This document shows, piece after piece, positions 19,758 through 31,597 of a DNA stretch of 64,000 bases. How positions within the stretch are numbered: the stretch's first letter is position 1; every line of letters begins with the position of its first letter. The translations under genes and the position numbers were made by a program. The notes beneath the pieces were generated by a model. The model was not told the DNA's origin. It did no database searches and saw only the letters and a list, made by a program, of their open reading frames with translations. The DNA is from Pseudomonadota bacterium (GTDB lineage: Bacteria > Pseudomonadota > Gammaproteobacteria > Steroidobacterales > Woeseiaceae), in NCBI GenBank assembly GCA_022563195.1, contig JADFNV010000001.1:124001-188000 (forward strand). Reading direction: 5' to 3'.

Positions 19758-20099
19758 TCATTCCTCGTCCTGAGCGATGCCTTCTTTTTGGCTCATGTCG
19801 CTCCGCTGCCAGTGGCCGGCGAGGCTGTCAAAAAGCTGCCGGTTACTGCCCATGGTGGCAGCAGGTTGATTGATGACGACGATGTCGAGGCCCGCCAGCG
19901 CGGCCTGGTGCTGCCGGAACGATTCCCTAACAATGCGCTTGATTCTGTTTCTGGCTGTCGCCGCCCGACAGTGTTTTTTCGAGATGGCCAGGCCCAGCCG
20001 TGCCCTTTCGGTCTTGTTGTGTCTGCATAGCACCGTAAACCATCTATCGCGGCTGCGCGTTGCTTTTTTAAAAACACGGCCAAACGCAGCAGCATCCAA
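19758..20099 (-). CDS. rnpA: Ribonuclease P protein component; start uncertain
   Basis: Protein subunit of RNase P, which matures tRNA 5' ends. Diagnostic motifs are DRWFTVLCRHN, ARLGLAISKKH and the RNR box AATARNRIKRIVRESFR. The coordinates use the only ATG, GTG or TTG in frame, a TTG at 20099 giving 113 residues. However, the codons just upstream read RFRSNSRL, which matches the conserved N-terminus of RnpA, so translation probably starts earlier, between the rpmH stop at 20199 and about 20125. No standard start codon is present there; ATA (20189) and ATC (20174) are possible non-standard starts. The stop abuts the yidC ATG. Confidence 0.9.
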   Translation of the reverse strand: MDAAAFGRVFKKATRSRDRWFTVLCRHNKTERARLGLAISKKHCRAATARNRIKRIVRESFRQHQAALAGLDIVVINQPAATMGSNRQLFDSLAGHWQRSDMSQKEGIAQDEE

Positions 20100-20198
20100 C
20101 AGCCGGCTGTTGCTTCGAAACCGGCATGGCGTGCCGCCACCTAATTGTAACTGTTGGTTCGCCGTCGTGACGATCGCCTTCGACGCTATCGAGCCCGG

Positions 20199-20333
20199 TT
20201 ACGGCGTCAGCTTGGCGCGGCCCTTGGCTCGGCGCCGCTTGAGAACGAGCCGTCCGGCTTTCGTCGCCATGCGTGCACGAAAGCCGTGTGTGCGTGCGCG
20301 TTTGATCTTGCTTGGCTGATACGTACGTTTCAT
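20199..20333 (-). CDS. rpmH: 50S ribosomal protein L34
   Basis: A 44-residue, very basic protein beginning [20 protein letters not shown] and ending GRAKLTP, a full-length match to bacterial L34, except that the usual K-R/N-R-R stretch varies. It is the first gene of the rpmH-rnpA-yidC-mnmE group and is divergent from dnaA, the standard arrangement next to the gammaproteobacterial origin. It is transcribed from a promoter-like sequence about 110 bases upstream. Confidence 0.98.
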   Translation of the reverse strand: MKRTYQPSKIKRARTHGFRARMATKAGRLVLKRRRAKGRAKLTP

Positions 20334-20415
20334 TTGCTGGAGCCCTTGGAGTATTACAGCAGCATGATGTCAGTATTATGTCGGCGATCACCGCCGCTCA
20401 CCCGGAAGGGCGGCA

Positions 20416-20444
20416 AGGGTACGCAGATGGTTTCACGGTGTCAA
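20416..20444 (-). promoter_or_regulatory. Sigma-70-type promoter for rpmH-rnpA-yidC
   Basis: On the minus strand a perfect TTGACA (20444-20439) is followed after 17 bases by TACCCT (20421-20416), which matches the -10 consensus at the first two and last positions. Transcription would start near 20409, leaving a leader of about 75 bases before rpmH. Position and spacing fit; the -10 is weak. Confidence 0.55.
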
Positions 20445-20579
20445 TAGACGCTCGGTAACACGGCGTTCTATTGCGTTGCCGGGCCTTCGATGACGCCGTC
20501 TGGCGATGCCTCGGCAGACGGTATAGACTGCCCGATCTTCCTTTGTATCTGTAACTTTCGCATTCTTTTGGGGACTTTT

Positions 20580-21917
20580 TTGCCTGCCGAGATCACGCTC
20601 TGGAACCGCTGCATCCGTGACTTACAGGCGGAGCTCCCCGAACAGCAGTTCAATACCTGGATCCGGCCCCTGCAGGCCGTCGAAGACGGCAAGATATTGC
20701 GGCTGCTCGCGCCAAATCGCTTCGTCGTGGATCGGCTCAAAGAACACTACATTGACCGTATTTTGCAGATCGTTGATGACGCCGGCGCGACGGCGACAGT
20801 TGTCGTGGAGGTTGGTTCGCGACAGCCGAGCCCTGTCGAGAACCGCGATCAAAGGCCCAAGCCTGTGCGCATTCCCAATCCTGCACCGGCAGCCCTCGAA
20901 TCGCGATTGAGCCCGGTCTTCACCTTTGACAGCTTTGTCGAGGGCAAAAGCAATCAGCTTGCCAGGGCAGCGGCAATCCAGATTGCAGAAAATCCCGGTA
21001 AGTCCTACAACCCTCTTTTTATTTACGGGGGCGTCGGTCTTGGCAAGACGCACCTGATGCATGCCGTTGGCAATGCGATGTTGGAGAGAAGCCCTTCTGC
21101 CCGTGTAGCCTATGTTCACTCGGAACGCTTCGTCGGTGACATGGTGCGTGGCTTGCAGCACAATAAAATTTCCGAATTCAAACAATCTTACCGATCGCTT
21201 GACGCTTTACTCATTGATGACATTCAGTTTTTCGCCGGCAAGGAACGCTCGCAGGAAGAATTTTTCCATACTTTTAATGCACTGCTCGAGGGTCAACGAC
21301 AAATAGTTCTAACTTGTGATCGTTACCCAAAAGAAGTCAACGGGCTCGAGGAACGGCTTAAATCGCGCTTTGGCTGGGGGCTCACCGTTGCCATCGAACC
21401 ACCAGAGCTTGAAACGTCTGTTGCTATTCTAATGAGTAAAGCGCAAGCGGAAGGCGTGGCCTTACCCGAGGAAGTTGCTTTTTTTATTGCGAAAAGAATT
21501 CGTTCTAATGTCCGCGAGCTAGAAGGCGCGCTACGCCGTGTTATTGCTAATTCCCGATTTACCGATCGATCGATTACGCTCGAGTTCGCGAAGGAAGCTT
21601 TACGTGATCTTCTCGCTGTTCAAGCCCGCCTGGTCTCCATAGAAAATATTCAAAAAACGGTGGCCGAGTACTTCAAGATTCGTGTTACTGATCTCTTGTC
21701 AAAACGCCGAAGCCGGTCGATCGCTCGGCCTCGACAAGTTGCCATGGCCCTGGCTAAGGAATTAACTAACCATAGCTTGCCTGAAATTGGTGATGCCTTC
21801 GGTGGTCGCGATCACACCACTATTCTGCACGGATGTCGAAGGATTGAATCATTACGCGAGACCGATAAACGGATCGACAACGATTACCTGAATTTGTTAA
21901 GAACACTGACAGGATAA
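20580..21917 (+). CDS. dnaA: Chromosomal replication initiator DnaA
   Basis: DnaA, 445 residues, binds DnaA boxes and melts oriC. Domain I begins [20 protein letters not shown]; the AAA+ domain has Walker A GGVGLGKT at 150-157 and Walker [11 protein letters not shown]; domain IV ends with the DNA-binding signature [19 protein letters not shown]. The start is taken as the TTG at 20580, with GGGGA eight bases upstream, because homologues begin a few residues before LW; an upstream in-frame codon at 20490 would add 30 non-conserved residues. The last third of the gene is visibly richer in A+T than neighbouring genes. Confidence 0.97.
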   Translation: MPAEITLWNRCIRDLQAELPEQQFNTWIRPLQAVEDGKILRLLAPNRFVVDRLKEHYIDRILQIVDDAGATATVVVEVGSRQPSPVENRDQRPKPVRIPNPAPAALESRLSPVFTFDSFVEGKSNQLARAAAIQIAENPGKSYNPLFIYGGVGLGKTHLMHAVGNAMLERSPSARVAYVHSERFVGDMVRGLQHNKISEFKQSYRSLDALLIDDIQFFAGKERSQEEFFHTFNALLEGQRQIVLTCDRYPKEVNGLEERLKSRFGWGLTVAIEPPELETSVAILMSKAQAEGVALPEEVAFFIAKRIRSNVRELEGALRRVIANSRFTDRSITLEFAKEALRDLLAVQARLVSIENIQKTVAEYFKIRVTDLLSKRRSRSIARPRQVAMALAKELTNHSLPEIGDAFGGRDHTTILHGCRRIESLRETDKRIDNDYLNLLRTLTG

Positions 21918-22125
21918 TGTGGATAAGGCGTGGATAACTTAAGCTGGCTTATTTATACACAGCATATTCACTACTCAACAACCATTGATCCACTTGCTTA
22001 TACTGCAATTTATCATATATAAACCATTGATTTTTAAAATAATAATATAATTATCCACAGGGCTTTAGAGCCTTAATAATAGTAATAATAAAGTATTTTC
22101 CAATATTTATTAACAGGTGGAACCC
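21918..22125. other. oriC: Replication origin oriC (dnaA-dnaN intergenic)
   Basis: A 208-base AT-rich gap between dnaA and dnaN with a cluster of DnaA boxes: TGTGGATAA at 21918-21926 and CGTGGATAA at 21929-21937 (both minus-strand boxes), TTATACACA at 21953-21961 and TTATCCACA at 22051-22059 (both plus strand). The last box is followed by a short GC-richer stretch and then six TAA/TAG triplets (22074-22091). The stretch from about 21998 to 22115 is nearly all A and T and is the likely unwinding element. Only one GATC is present, so SeqA-type Dam control is unlikely. The intact rpmH-dnaA-dnaN-recF-gyrB order supports this as the chromosome origin. Confidence 0.88.
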
Positions 22126-23223
22126 ATGAAGTTAACAGCAGCTCGTGACGTTCTTTTAAAGCCCCTCCAGGCTGTAATCGGTGTCGTCGAAAGAAGGCAG
22201 ACGATGCCAATTCTATCGAATATTTTGCTTGTTGCTCGTAAAGGGGAGCTCTTGGTTACGGCGACAGACCTCGAGGTTGAGTTGGTTGCGCAGGCGGAAG
22301 TGACGGTTGAATCGGATGGGGAAATTACGGTGTCGGGCAGGAAGCTATTGGATATTTGCCGGGCGCTGCCAGAAGGGTCGGATGTCGATATTAGCGTGGC
22401 AGGGGAAAAATTAATTGTGCGTTCTGGAAGAAGTAAATTTACGCTCGTAACATTGCCCGCAGCGGAGTTTCCGAGTGTTGAAGATATTAAGGCAAGACAA
22501 ACGATTGCGGTTGAACAAACGGTATTGGCACGGCTGATAGAAAAAACGCATTTTTCAATGGCTCAACAGGATGTTCGTTATTACCTCAATGGAATGCTTC
22601 TTGAGGTCGGCGGAACTCAACTTCGGGCTGTAGCGACGGATGGGCACCGCCTGGCATTGTGTGAAGTTGAAATTGACGGCGCTTCGTTTGACGAGCAACA
22701 AGTGATTGTGCCCAGAAAAGGTATTCTGGAATTACAACGGCTGATGGATGGCAAGGGCAGTCTCAATATTGAGCTTGGGCCGAACCATGTTCGTATTCAA
22801 CTCGAGGGTATCCGCTTCACATCGAAACTTATTGATGGGCGGTTTCCGGAGTACGATCGCGTGATTCCCAAAGAGTCGAGTAATGAGCTCAGGGCCGATA
22901 AAGCGGCGTTGCGAGGCGCGTTGCAACGAACGGCGATCCTCTCGAATGAGAAATATCGTGGTATTCGCCTGATCATTCGCAATAGCGGAATTGTTATTCA
23001 AGCGCACAACCCGGAACAAGAGGAAGCCGAAGAGGAGCTTGAGGTGTCGTATAGCGGTGAGGATATCGAGATAGGCTTTAACGTCAATTACCTGCTCGAT
23101 GCGCTGGGTGCGATCGAGGGCGATGAGGTTACGTTGTCAGTTCTGGATAGCAACTCAAGCTGCCTGATTCGCCAACCGGGGAAAGATGACAGTAAATTCG
23201 TCGTAATGCCCATGCGACTCTAG
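22126..23223 (+). CDS. dnaN: DNA polymerase III beta subunit (sliding clamp)
   Basis: The processivity clamp, 365 residues, dimerises around DNA. It opens MKLTAARDVLLKPLQAVIGV and contains ERRQTMPILSNILL, RYYLNGMLLEV, AVATDGHRLALCE and a C-terminal FVVMPMRL, all typical of DnaN. The ATG at 22126 is preferred over a GTG nine bases earlier because homologues begin with MKL or MKF and AGGTGG lies seven bases before it. It is 21 bases upstream of recF and likely cotranscribed with it. Confidence 0.98.
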   Translation: MKLTAARDVLLKPLQAVIGVVERRQTMPILSNILLVARKGELLVTATDLEVELVAQAEVTVESDGEITVSGRKLLDICRALPEGSDVDISVAGEKLIVRSGRSKFTLVTLPAAEFPSVEDIKARQTIAVEQTVLARLIEKTHFSMAQQDVRYYLNGMLLEVGGTQLRAVATDGHRLALCEVEIDGASFDEQQVIVPRKGILELQRLMDGKGSLNIELGPNHVRIQLEGIRFTSKLIDGRFPEYDRVIPKESSNELRADKAALRGALQRTAILSNEKYRGIRLIIRNSGIVIQAHNPEQEEAEEELEVSYSGEDIEIGFNVNYLLDALGAIEGDEVTLSVLDSNSSCLIRQPGKDDSKFVVMPMRL

Positions 23224-23244
23224 TCGCGCCGCGAGTTCCCTGCG

Positions 23245-24312
23245 GTGCCGATTCGGCATTTTACGGCGCACAACTTCCGCTGCCTCGAAAACATTGAGCT
23301 CGACGCAGATCGTGAGTACAACCTCATCTGTGGCCCGAACGCGTCGGGCAAAACCAGCGTACTGGAGGCGCTGGCTTATCTCGGCCGCGGCAAGTCTTTT
23401 CGTGGCGCCGCCACGACAGACCTTATTCGGCATGGTGAACAGGAATTCGTGTTGTTTGGCCAGGTCGAGGCCGGGGAAAGACAGGCAAAAGTGGGGGTAC
23501 GCAACAGCCACGAAGGCCTGGAAGTCCATGTAGATGGAGAGGTGGATGGCGGGGCTGCTGCGCTTGCCGCGGTATTGCCACTGCAGATCATTGACCCGGA
23601 TGTACACAACCTCGTCGGTGGTGCGCCAGAGCAGCGGCGGCGCTATCTGGACTGGATCGCGTTTCACGTGGAACCAGGTTTTCTGGATGCGTGGCGGCGC
23701 TTTCGGCGAGCGCTGAAGCAGCGTAACGCGGCTCTCAAATCCGGGGCGGCAGTGGCGACGATAGATGGCTGGAACGCCGGTTTCGTCGAATTTGCCGGGC
23801 GCATCGACCGCGGCCGGCGCCAAGCGCTTGAGATCGTCACGAGGGGGCTTGAAGAGGCCGGTCAGGACCTGGTCGGCAGTGAAGTGGGGTTTGTGTACCA
23901 GCAGGGCTGGAATGAAGACAAGGCGCTGTTGAAGGCGCTCGAGGACAGTATGGAGCGCGACCTGCAACAAGGGAGTACTCAATGTGGCCCGCACCGGGCG
24001 GATTTAAAGCTGATGTATGATTCACGCCGGGCCCGCAAGCTCGTGTCTCGAGGGCAGCAGAAGTTGCTCGCCTGCGCGATGATCCTTGCTGCGACGGCGA
24101 CAGCGCAGACAGCGCTGGAGCGACCGTTGCTGTTATTGCTCGACGATCCGGCCGCAGAGCTCGATAGTGACGGCCTGCAGCGACTCATGCACAGGGTGGT
24201 GAACCTCGGTTGTCAGGTCGTCGCCACTAGCCTGGAGACCGAGCTGAGGTTTTTTCCCGAAGCCGCGACCGTGTTCCACGTGGAACACGGCGATCTGAAA
24301 CGTATCGGTTGA
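23245..24312 (+). CDS. recF: DNA replication and repair protein RecF
   Basis: SMC-like ATPase that loads RecA at gaps with RecO and RecR. The 355-residue chain has Walker A GPNASGKTS near residue 30, the family pattern FRCLENIEL, a middle segment with GAPEQRRRYLDW, a signature VSRGQQKLLACAMILA and Walker B LLLLLDDPAAELD. GTG is the start; no ATG is available near the N-terminus. Order dnaN-recF-gyrB is the canonical one. Confidence 0.97.
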   Translation: MPIRHFTAHNFRCLENIELDADREYNLICGPNASGKTSVLEALAYLGRGKSFRGAATTDLIRHGEQEFVLFGQVEAGERQAKVGVRNSHEGLEVHVDGEVDGGAAALAAVLPLQIIDPDVHNLVGGAPEQRRRYLDWIAFHVEPGFLDAWRRFRRALKQRNAALKSGAAVATIDGWNAGFVEFAGRIDRGRRQALEIVTRGLEEAGQDLVGSEVGFVYQQGWNEDKALLKALEDSMERDLQQGSTQCGPHRADLKLMYDSRRARKLVSRGQQKLLACAMILAATATAQTALERPLLLLLDDPAAELDSDGLQRLMHRVVNLGCQVVATSLETELRFFPEAATVFHVEHGDLKRIG

Positions 24313-24406
24313 GGCTGGATTTGCCCCGCGCAAGCTGCCTTTTCGGACGCGTCGTCACCGCCCGGAAACGAGCGCCATAAAACACCTAAAAGACCTTGAA
24401 ATATAA

Positions 24407-26911
<2,505 letters not shown>

Positions 26912-26928
26912 CTTGCGAAACCAACGCG

Positions 26929-27897
26929 ATGTTTGATAAGCGCCGGCAGGCCCACGCGGTTTTTCTGCTCGCCCTGCCAATTGTCGTGGCGGCGTTCGGT
27001 TTGTCTGTTTTCTCCGCGATTGGTCTTGTGTTACTGACGCTGGTCTGGCGCTGGGCCCTAACCGTGGGTGGGATCGCAGCATTCGAGACGGCGCCCGCCG
27101 TCGTTCTTGAAACGATTTCATTGAGCCACTTTGTTGAAAAGGTTCGCTGGTGCCTGGATCGGCTGGATATCGCGTACACCGAGCAACACCATGCAGGTGT
27201 GCTCGGCGCGGTCTTCAGGGGTCGCTCGGTACCGGTGCTTAGATTTCGCACTGGCATTGTGTACTCGTCGATGGGCAACTCGCCGGAAATCCTGCGTTTC
27301 CTGTACGGTCGATATTCGGTAACGCAGGGCGACAAAGCCGCCTTTCTCGAGCCGACAGATGTGCGACTTGAGCTCGAAGAACGCATCGATCGGTATGGCG
27401 TCAACCTGCAGGTCTGGGTGTATTACCACATACTTCTGGATCGCGAGTTAACGCTGCATGCCTGGGGTGTCGACAGCCCGTTTGTGCCATGGTGGCAGCG
27501 GCAGCTGCTGCGCCCGCTTTTTCCGCTGTTGACGTTTTTCGTTCGCAGGACATTTTCGCTGAGTGACGAGCACTATGCGAAAGCGGTTCACCACATCGAG
27601 GAGATGCTAGCGGACATCGACCTGAGACTTGCCGATGGCAGGAAATTTATCTTGGGTGGCAATGAATTAGACTACGTCGATATTGCATTCGCCGCGATTT
27701 CCGGGATCTGGTTGCAGCCCGATGGTTATGCAGGCGGCAGGGCTGATGCATGCCGCATCGCCAGAAATCGTGCGCCGGCGCCAATGCGTGCGGATATCGA
27801 ACGCTGGATTGAGGATTACCCGAAAGCGTCCGCATTCATCGCGGAGCTTTATGCAAACGAGAGGGGTCAGGTTACAGAGACCGGGACAGCCGGATGA
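26929..27897 (+). CDS. Membrane-anchored glutathione S-transferase-like protein
   Basis: A 322-residue protein with two hydrophobic N-terminal helices (about residues 10-50) before a thioredoxin-fold GST domain: SHFVEKVRWCLDRLDIAYTE, RSVPVLRF and NSPEILRFLYG match the glutathione-binding half. A helical C-half with ILGGNELDYVDIAFAAISGIW fits GST-C, although it is interrupted by a hydrophobic stretch near 190. The catalytic residue is not obvious and the substrate is unknown. It starts 17 bases after gyrB and overlaps the next small gene by ATGA. Confidence 0.7.
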   Translation: MFDKRRQAHAVFLLALPIVVAAFGLSVFSAIGLVLLTLVWRWALTVGGIAAFETAPAVVLETISLSHFVEKVRWCLDRLDIAYTEQHHAGVLGAVFRGRSVPVLRFRTGIVYSSMGNSPEILRFLYGRYSVTQGDKAAFLEPTDVRLELEERIDRYGVNLQVWVYYHILLDRELTLHAWGVDSPFVPWWQRQLLRPLFPLLTFFVRRTFSLSDEHYAKAVHHIEEMLADIDLRLADGRKFILGGNELDYVDIAFAAISGIWLQPDGYAGGRADACRIARNRAPAPMRADIERWIEDYPKASAFIAELYANERGQVTETGTAG

Positions 27898-28313
27898 AAA
27901 CGGCGATGGGCATTGCGCTGTCAACGCTGCTGTTAGCGTGTATTGCACAAGATACACAAGATAAGCCGGTCACGCAGGATGAAGGGCAGGCGGTCCGCGA
28001 CTTTGTCGCCGTGCGGGACCTCGAAGAGCTCGACAAGCTGCGCTCGAGCAGCAACGATAGCTGGCAAGCGATCGCGGACGAATTTATCATTTACGAAACG
28101 CGCAAGGCCGCCTACCTGGTTGAATTTATCCGCGCATGTTATGAGCTGGAAGACCGCACTCGCATTGTGGCCGACATACGCAGGGAAAGGAACATCATAC
28201 GCTCGCGATTTGACACGATACGGGGTTGCCGGATCCGCAAAATATTTTCCCTGACCGAGGCGGAGGTTGCGGAGCTCAAGCAGCTCGGCGAGTCGCCCGG
28301 AAGTCGAAACTAA
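27894..28313 (+). CDS. Small exported lipoprotein-like protein, DUF6491 family
   Basis: A 139-residue protein with an N-terminal signal and a possible lipobox LLLAC at residues 12-16. The body contains IRSRFDTIRGCRIRKIFSLTE, which I recognise as typical of the DUF6491 family of small periplasmic proteins, often encoded beside unrelated genes in marine gammaproteobacteria. Two cysteines (in RACYEL and RGCRI) may form a disulfide. Function unknown. It is coupled to the GST-like gene by a four-base overlap. Confidence 0.65.
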   Translation: MKTAMGIALSTLLLACIAQDTQDKPVTQDEGQAVRDFVAVRDLEELDKLRSSSNDSWQAIADEFIIYETRKAAYLVEFIRACYELEDRTRIVADIRRERNIIRSRFDTIRGCRIRKIFSLTEAEVAELKQLGESPGSRN

Positions 28314-28382
28314 CTAGAACGACATCGGTCTATCGCATGGCCGCGACTTACAGTGAGCAATAAACAAAAATGGGGGATTACT

Positions 28383-29877
28383 GTGATCAAACGATTAATG
28401 AGCGCAGCAGCGCTATTGGTGTTGGCTGGCTGCGGACAAGAGCCCGATGCCGTTGTAAACGTGGCTGCGCCGCTTTCATCCGGTATCGATGTGCACTACA
28501 TGGATACGAGCGTAAAGCCGGGCGATGATTTCTTTCGCTACATGAACGGCAAGTGGCTTGATGAAACAGAGATTCCGGTCGACAAGGCGAACTATGGCGG
28601 CTTCGTCATCCTGGCCGATGACGCCCAGGAAAACGTCAAGATAATCATCGAAGAATCGGCAACCGGCGATTTCGCGAAAGGTATCGTCGAGAATTGTGAT
28701 ACGAATCACGATAATAAAATGAACGGATCGGTAATTGTTGAATCGTTCGTTGCACGAGAAGATGACGATATCTCCGCAGACATTCGCGACAAATATGTCG
28801 TACACATCGAAAAGATGTTTGACCTGGCTGGATTGCCCGACGCGGCTGCGGCGGCGACGACCATCATGGCGCTGGAAACCCGGCTTGCAGAGAAGAACAT
28901 GACGAAAGAGGCAGTGCGGAATCGCGCGGAAAACTACAAGGCGATTGCGCGCGCGGACCTCAGCGACACCATGCCCGAAATCAACTGGTCGCCAACCTGA
29001 TTAATGCCTATGAGAAAAGCATCAAGGAACTCGACTGGATGAGCGATGCAACGAAAGTTGAAGCGCTGCGAAAGCTGTCGAAATTCACGCCTAAAGTAGG
29101 CTATCCGGATGAATGGCGTGATTACTCCGCACTCGACATCGAGGCCGACGACCTGTTCGGCAATCTCGAGCGGGCGGCGCTGGCCGAACACCGAAGAAAA
29201 ATGGACAGGCACAACGACCCCGTTGATAAAGGTGAGTGGGCATTGACGCCGCAGACCGTGAATGCTTATTACCATCCGGCGCTGAATGAAATCGTGTTTC
29301 CGGCGGTCATTTTGCAGCCACGTTTTTTAACCTGGACGCTGATGATGCGGTGAACTATGGAGCAATCGGCGCGGTTATCGGTCATGAGATTGGCCATGGC
29401 TTTGACGATTCCGGCAGCGCATTCGATGGTGACGGGAAATTGCGTAACTGGTGGACCGATGAGGATCGCGCCGAGTTCGAGGCGCGTACCGCTAAGCTGG
29501 TCGAGCAGTATTCGGCGTTTGCCCCGTTTGCGGACCTGAACGTCAATGGCGAATACACACTCGGCGAGAACATCAGCGACCTCGGCGGCATCACGGTCGG
29601 CTTGCTGGCCTACCAGATGTCACTCGATGGTGTGGAGGCGCCCGTGATCGACGGCTTCACGGGCGAGCAGCGGGTGTTCCTGGGGTACGCCCAGGTCTGG
29701 CGCAGCAAGTCTCGCGATGAAGCATTGCGGCAACGCATTGCCACAGCCCGGCACGCGCCAGAGGAGTACCGGGCCAACGGCCCTGTCAGAAATGTGCCGG
29801 AGTTCTACGAGGCATTCAAGGTGGAAGAGGGCGACGCCCTGTATCTTGCACCGGAGGATCGCGTCAAAATCTGGTAG
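28383..29877 (+). pseudogene. Decayed M13 family metallopeptidase (neprilysin/PepO type)
   Basis: Remains of a secreted zinc endopeptidase. A GTG start after GGGGGA opens a lipoprotein signal (lipobox LAGC), then SVKPGDDFFRYMNGKW, the M13 N-terminal signature. The frame stops near 29000 after PEINW. Downstream, in another frame, come INAYEKSIKELDWMSDATK and NAYYHPALNEIVFPAVILQP, and after one more frame change NYGAIGAVIGHEIGHGFDDSG with the zinc motif HEIGH and GENISDLGG. Only about 500 codons remain of the usual 650-700. Roughly 170 residues are missing around 29000 and the segment near 28680-28790 does not look like M13 sequence. One base is missing in the T tract near 29323. Several independent lesions argue for true decay. 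Confidence 0.85.
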
Positions 29878-29880
29878 GCA

Positions 29881-31524
29881 CTATTTTGGCGCGAACTTGT
29901 TGCCAAAAAAGTCACCCTCGTTCCAGGTCGGTCGGGCATCGTCATTGGCGATGCCCAGCCCAATCCGGGTGATGGCCCGCGCAAATCGCAGGGCGGAGTC
30001 CCAGTCGATTGGCCGGCTCAGGTCATCGGACGGACGGTGATAGTGATTCCGCAAATGATCCTGGAAAATGGCTTCTGCGTCGATTTCCGCATCCGTCGTG
30101 CCAAAGCCCGGATCCAGGTAAATCGCCGGTATGCCCTGGCGAACGAAGGAATACTGATCGCTGCGGACGAAAAAGTTCTCCTCCGGGACCGGGTCCGGGG
30201 TTAGCGTAAAACCTTCGGCGTTAGCAGCAGCGGCAACGATGGCTTGCAGCGAGGAGTGCTCGGCGCCAAAAGCGACCACGTCAGCTAAGGGGTACAGGAA
30301 TAGCGGCATGTCGATGTTGACGTTGGCAACAATGGAATCGATTGGCACGGTTGGATAGTGCGCGAAATAATCGGAACCGAGAAGACCCTTCTCCTCACCC
30401 GTTAATGCAATGAACATAATCGAGCGTCGCAATGGCGACGCGGCGAGGACGCGGGCCGCTTCGATCATGAGCGCAGTGCCCATCGCGTTATCGTACATGC
30501 CGTTGTAGAGGTCGTCACCGTCGACTTCGACACCACGGCCAATATGGTCGAGGTGCGCCGTGTAAACAATGTACTCATTCGAGAGTTCCGGATCTGTGCC
30601 ACGGATGACACCGATGACGTTCGGACTGCTAAGTTGACCGAGATCGGTTTTGCGCGACAGCGTTACTTCAATGCCCAGCAGTACGGATGACGGTTGCGAC
30701 GCGTCGATGGAATCGAGCGCCTCTTCGAAACTGATCGGCGTACCCTCGAAAAGGTCGGCGGCAGCATGCTCGCTGAGGTACGCGCTGCCCAGAAGCTCCG
30801 GAAAATAATTCGCCGCAGCGCCTGACGCATCAACCCAGGTCATGCCCGGCTTCAGGCCGGCCGCTTTTTTCGCTCGCTCCCAGGGATAGGATTCCTGCGA
30901 GTGTCTCGAACGCAGTGCGACCCAACCGATGGCGCCCCTTGCGACGGCCTCCGTTGCCTTGGTGCGCGTTGATGCGTGGTATGCTCTCTCCTCTCCTGGA
31001 AGTGCCGCCGGAGCGCCGCCGAATGCCGCGACGATTTTTCCTTCCAGGTCGACGCCCTCGTAGTCGGAATACCCAAACTCAGGCGCATGGACGCCATAAC
31101 CGATATAGACGACTTCAGCCCGCACCGCGGTCTCGTCGCGAACCTTGTCGCCACCCATCGTGTAGTCGTTCCGGTAAACGAGCGTAATGTCACCGGACTC
31201 GCGATGTATGACAAACGACGGGCTGTCGATGTCGATGTGGTAGCTCTGCAGCGGCACCAGCTGATACCAGCCGTCGCTGCCGCCGGGCTCAAGGCCAAAT
31301 TCCGCGAAGCGACCAGCCACATATTCTGCGGCCTTTGCGTGGCCCGGCGACCCGGTCTGGCGCCCCTCCAGCGCATCGTCGGCGAGAAACTCAAGGTGAG
31401 CGTAGATGCTGTCCCTGGTAATGAGATGTAGAGGGTCCGAAGATGCCTTTGGCGCTTCTTCGATCATGTTATCGCAGGCAAAAAGAGCCAGCGCGACGCA
31501 TGCCGCCGCCAGTAGATTCCTCAT
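29881..31524 (-). CDS. M28 family zinc aminopeptidase, lipoprotein
   Basis: A 547-residue exported peptidase. The signal ends in LALFACD, a lipobox, so it is probably lipid-anchored. A PA-type insert lies in the first half (about residues 120-260). Zinc ligands of the M28 core are visible: histidine in TAHLDHIGRG, aspartate in MYDNAMGTA, the glutamate pair in ALTGEEKGLLGS, and the final histidine in NHYHRPSDD. Likely releases N-terminal amino acids from peptides in the periplasm or at the outer membrane. It converges with the decayed M13 gene with a three-base gap. Confidence 0.9.
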   Translation of the reverse strand: MRNLLAAACVALALFACDNMIEEAPKASSDPLHLITRDSIYAHLEFLADDALEGRQTGSPGHAKAAEYVAGRFAEFGLEPGGSDGWYQLVPLQSYHIDIDSPSFVIHRESGDITLVYRNDYTMGGDKVRDETAVRAEVVYIGYGVHAPEFGYSDYEGVDLEGKIVAAFGGAPAALPGEERAYHASTRTKATEAVARGAIGWVALRSRHSQESYPWERAKKAAGLKPGMTWVDASGAAANYFPELLGSAYLSEHAAADLFEGTPISFEEALDSIDASQPSSVLLGIEVTLSRKTDLGQLSSPNVIGVIRGTDPELSNEYIVYTAHLDHIGRGVEVDGDDLYNGMYDNAMGTALMIEAARVLAASPLRRSIMFIALTGEEKGLLGSDYFAHYPTVPIDSIVANVNIDMPLFLYPLADVVAFGAEHSSLQAIVAAAANAEGFTLTPDPVPEENFFVRSDQYSFVRQGIPAIYLDPGFGTTDAEIDAEAIFQDHLRNHYHRPSDDLSRPIDWDSALRFARAITRIGLGIANDDARPTWNEGDFFGNKFAPK

Positions 31525-31597
31525 AATGCTTGATCCCTTGTCAGATTAGCCCGGATTCCTCATGAATAACCCGGGCCGGGTTGTCGTCGCCCGTCTA

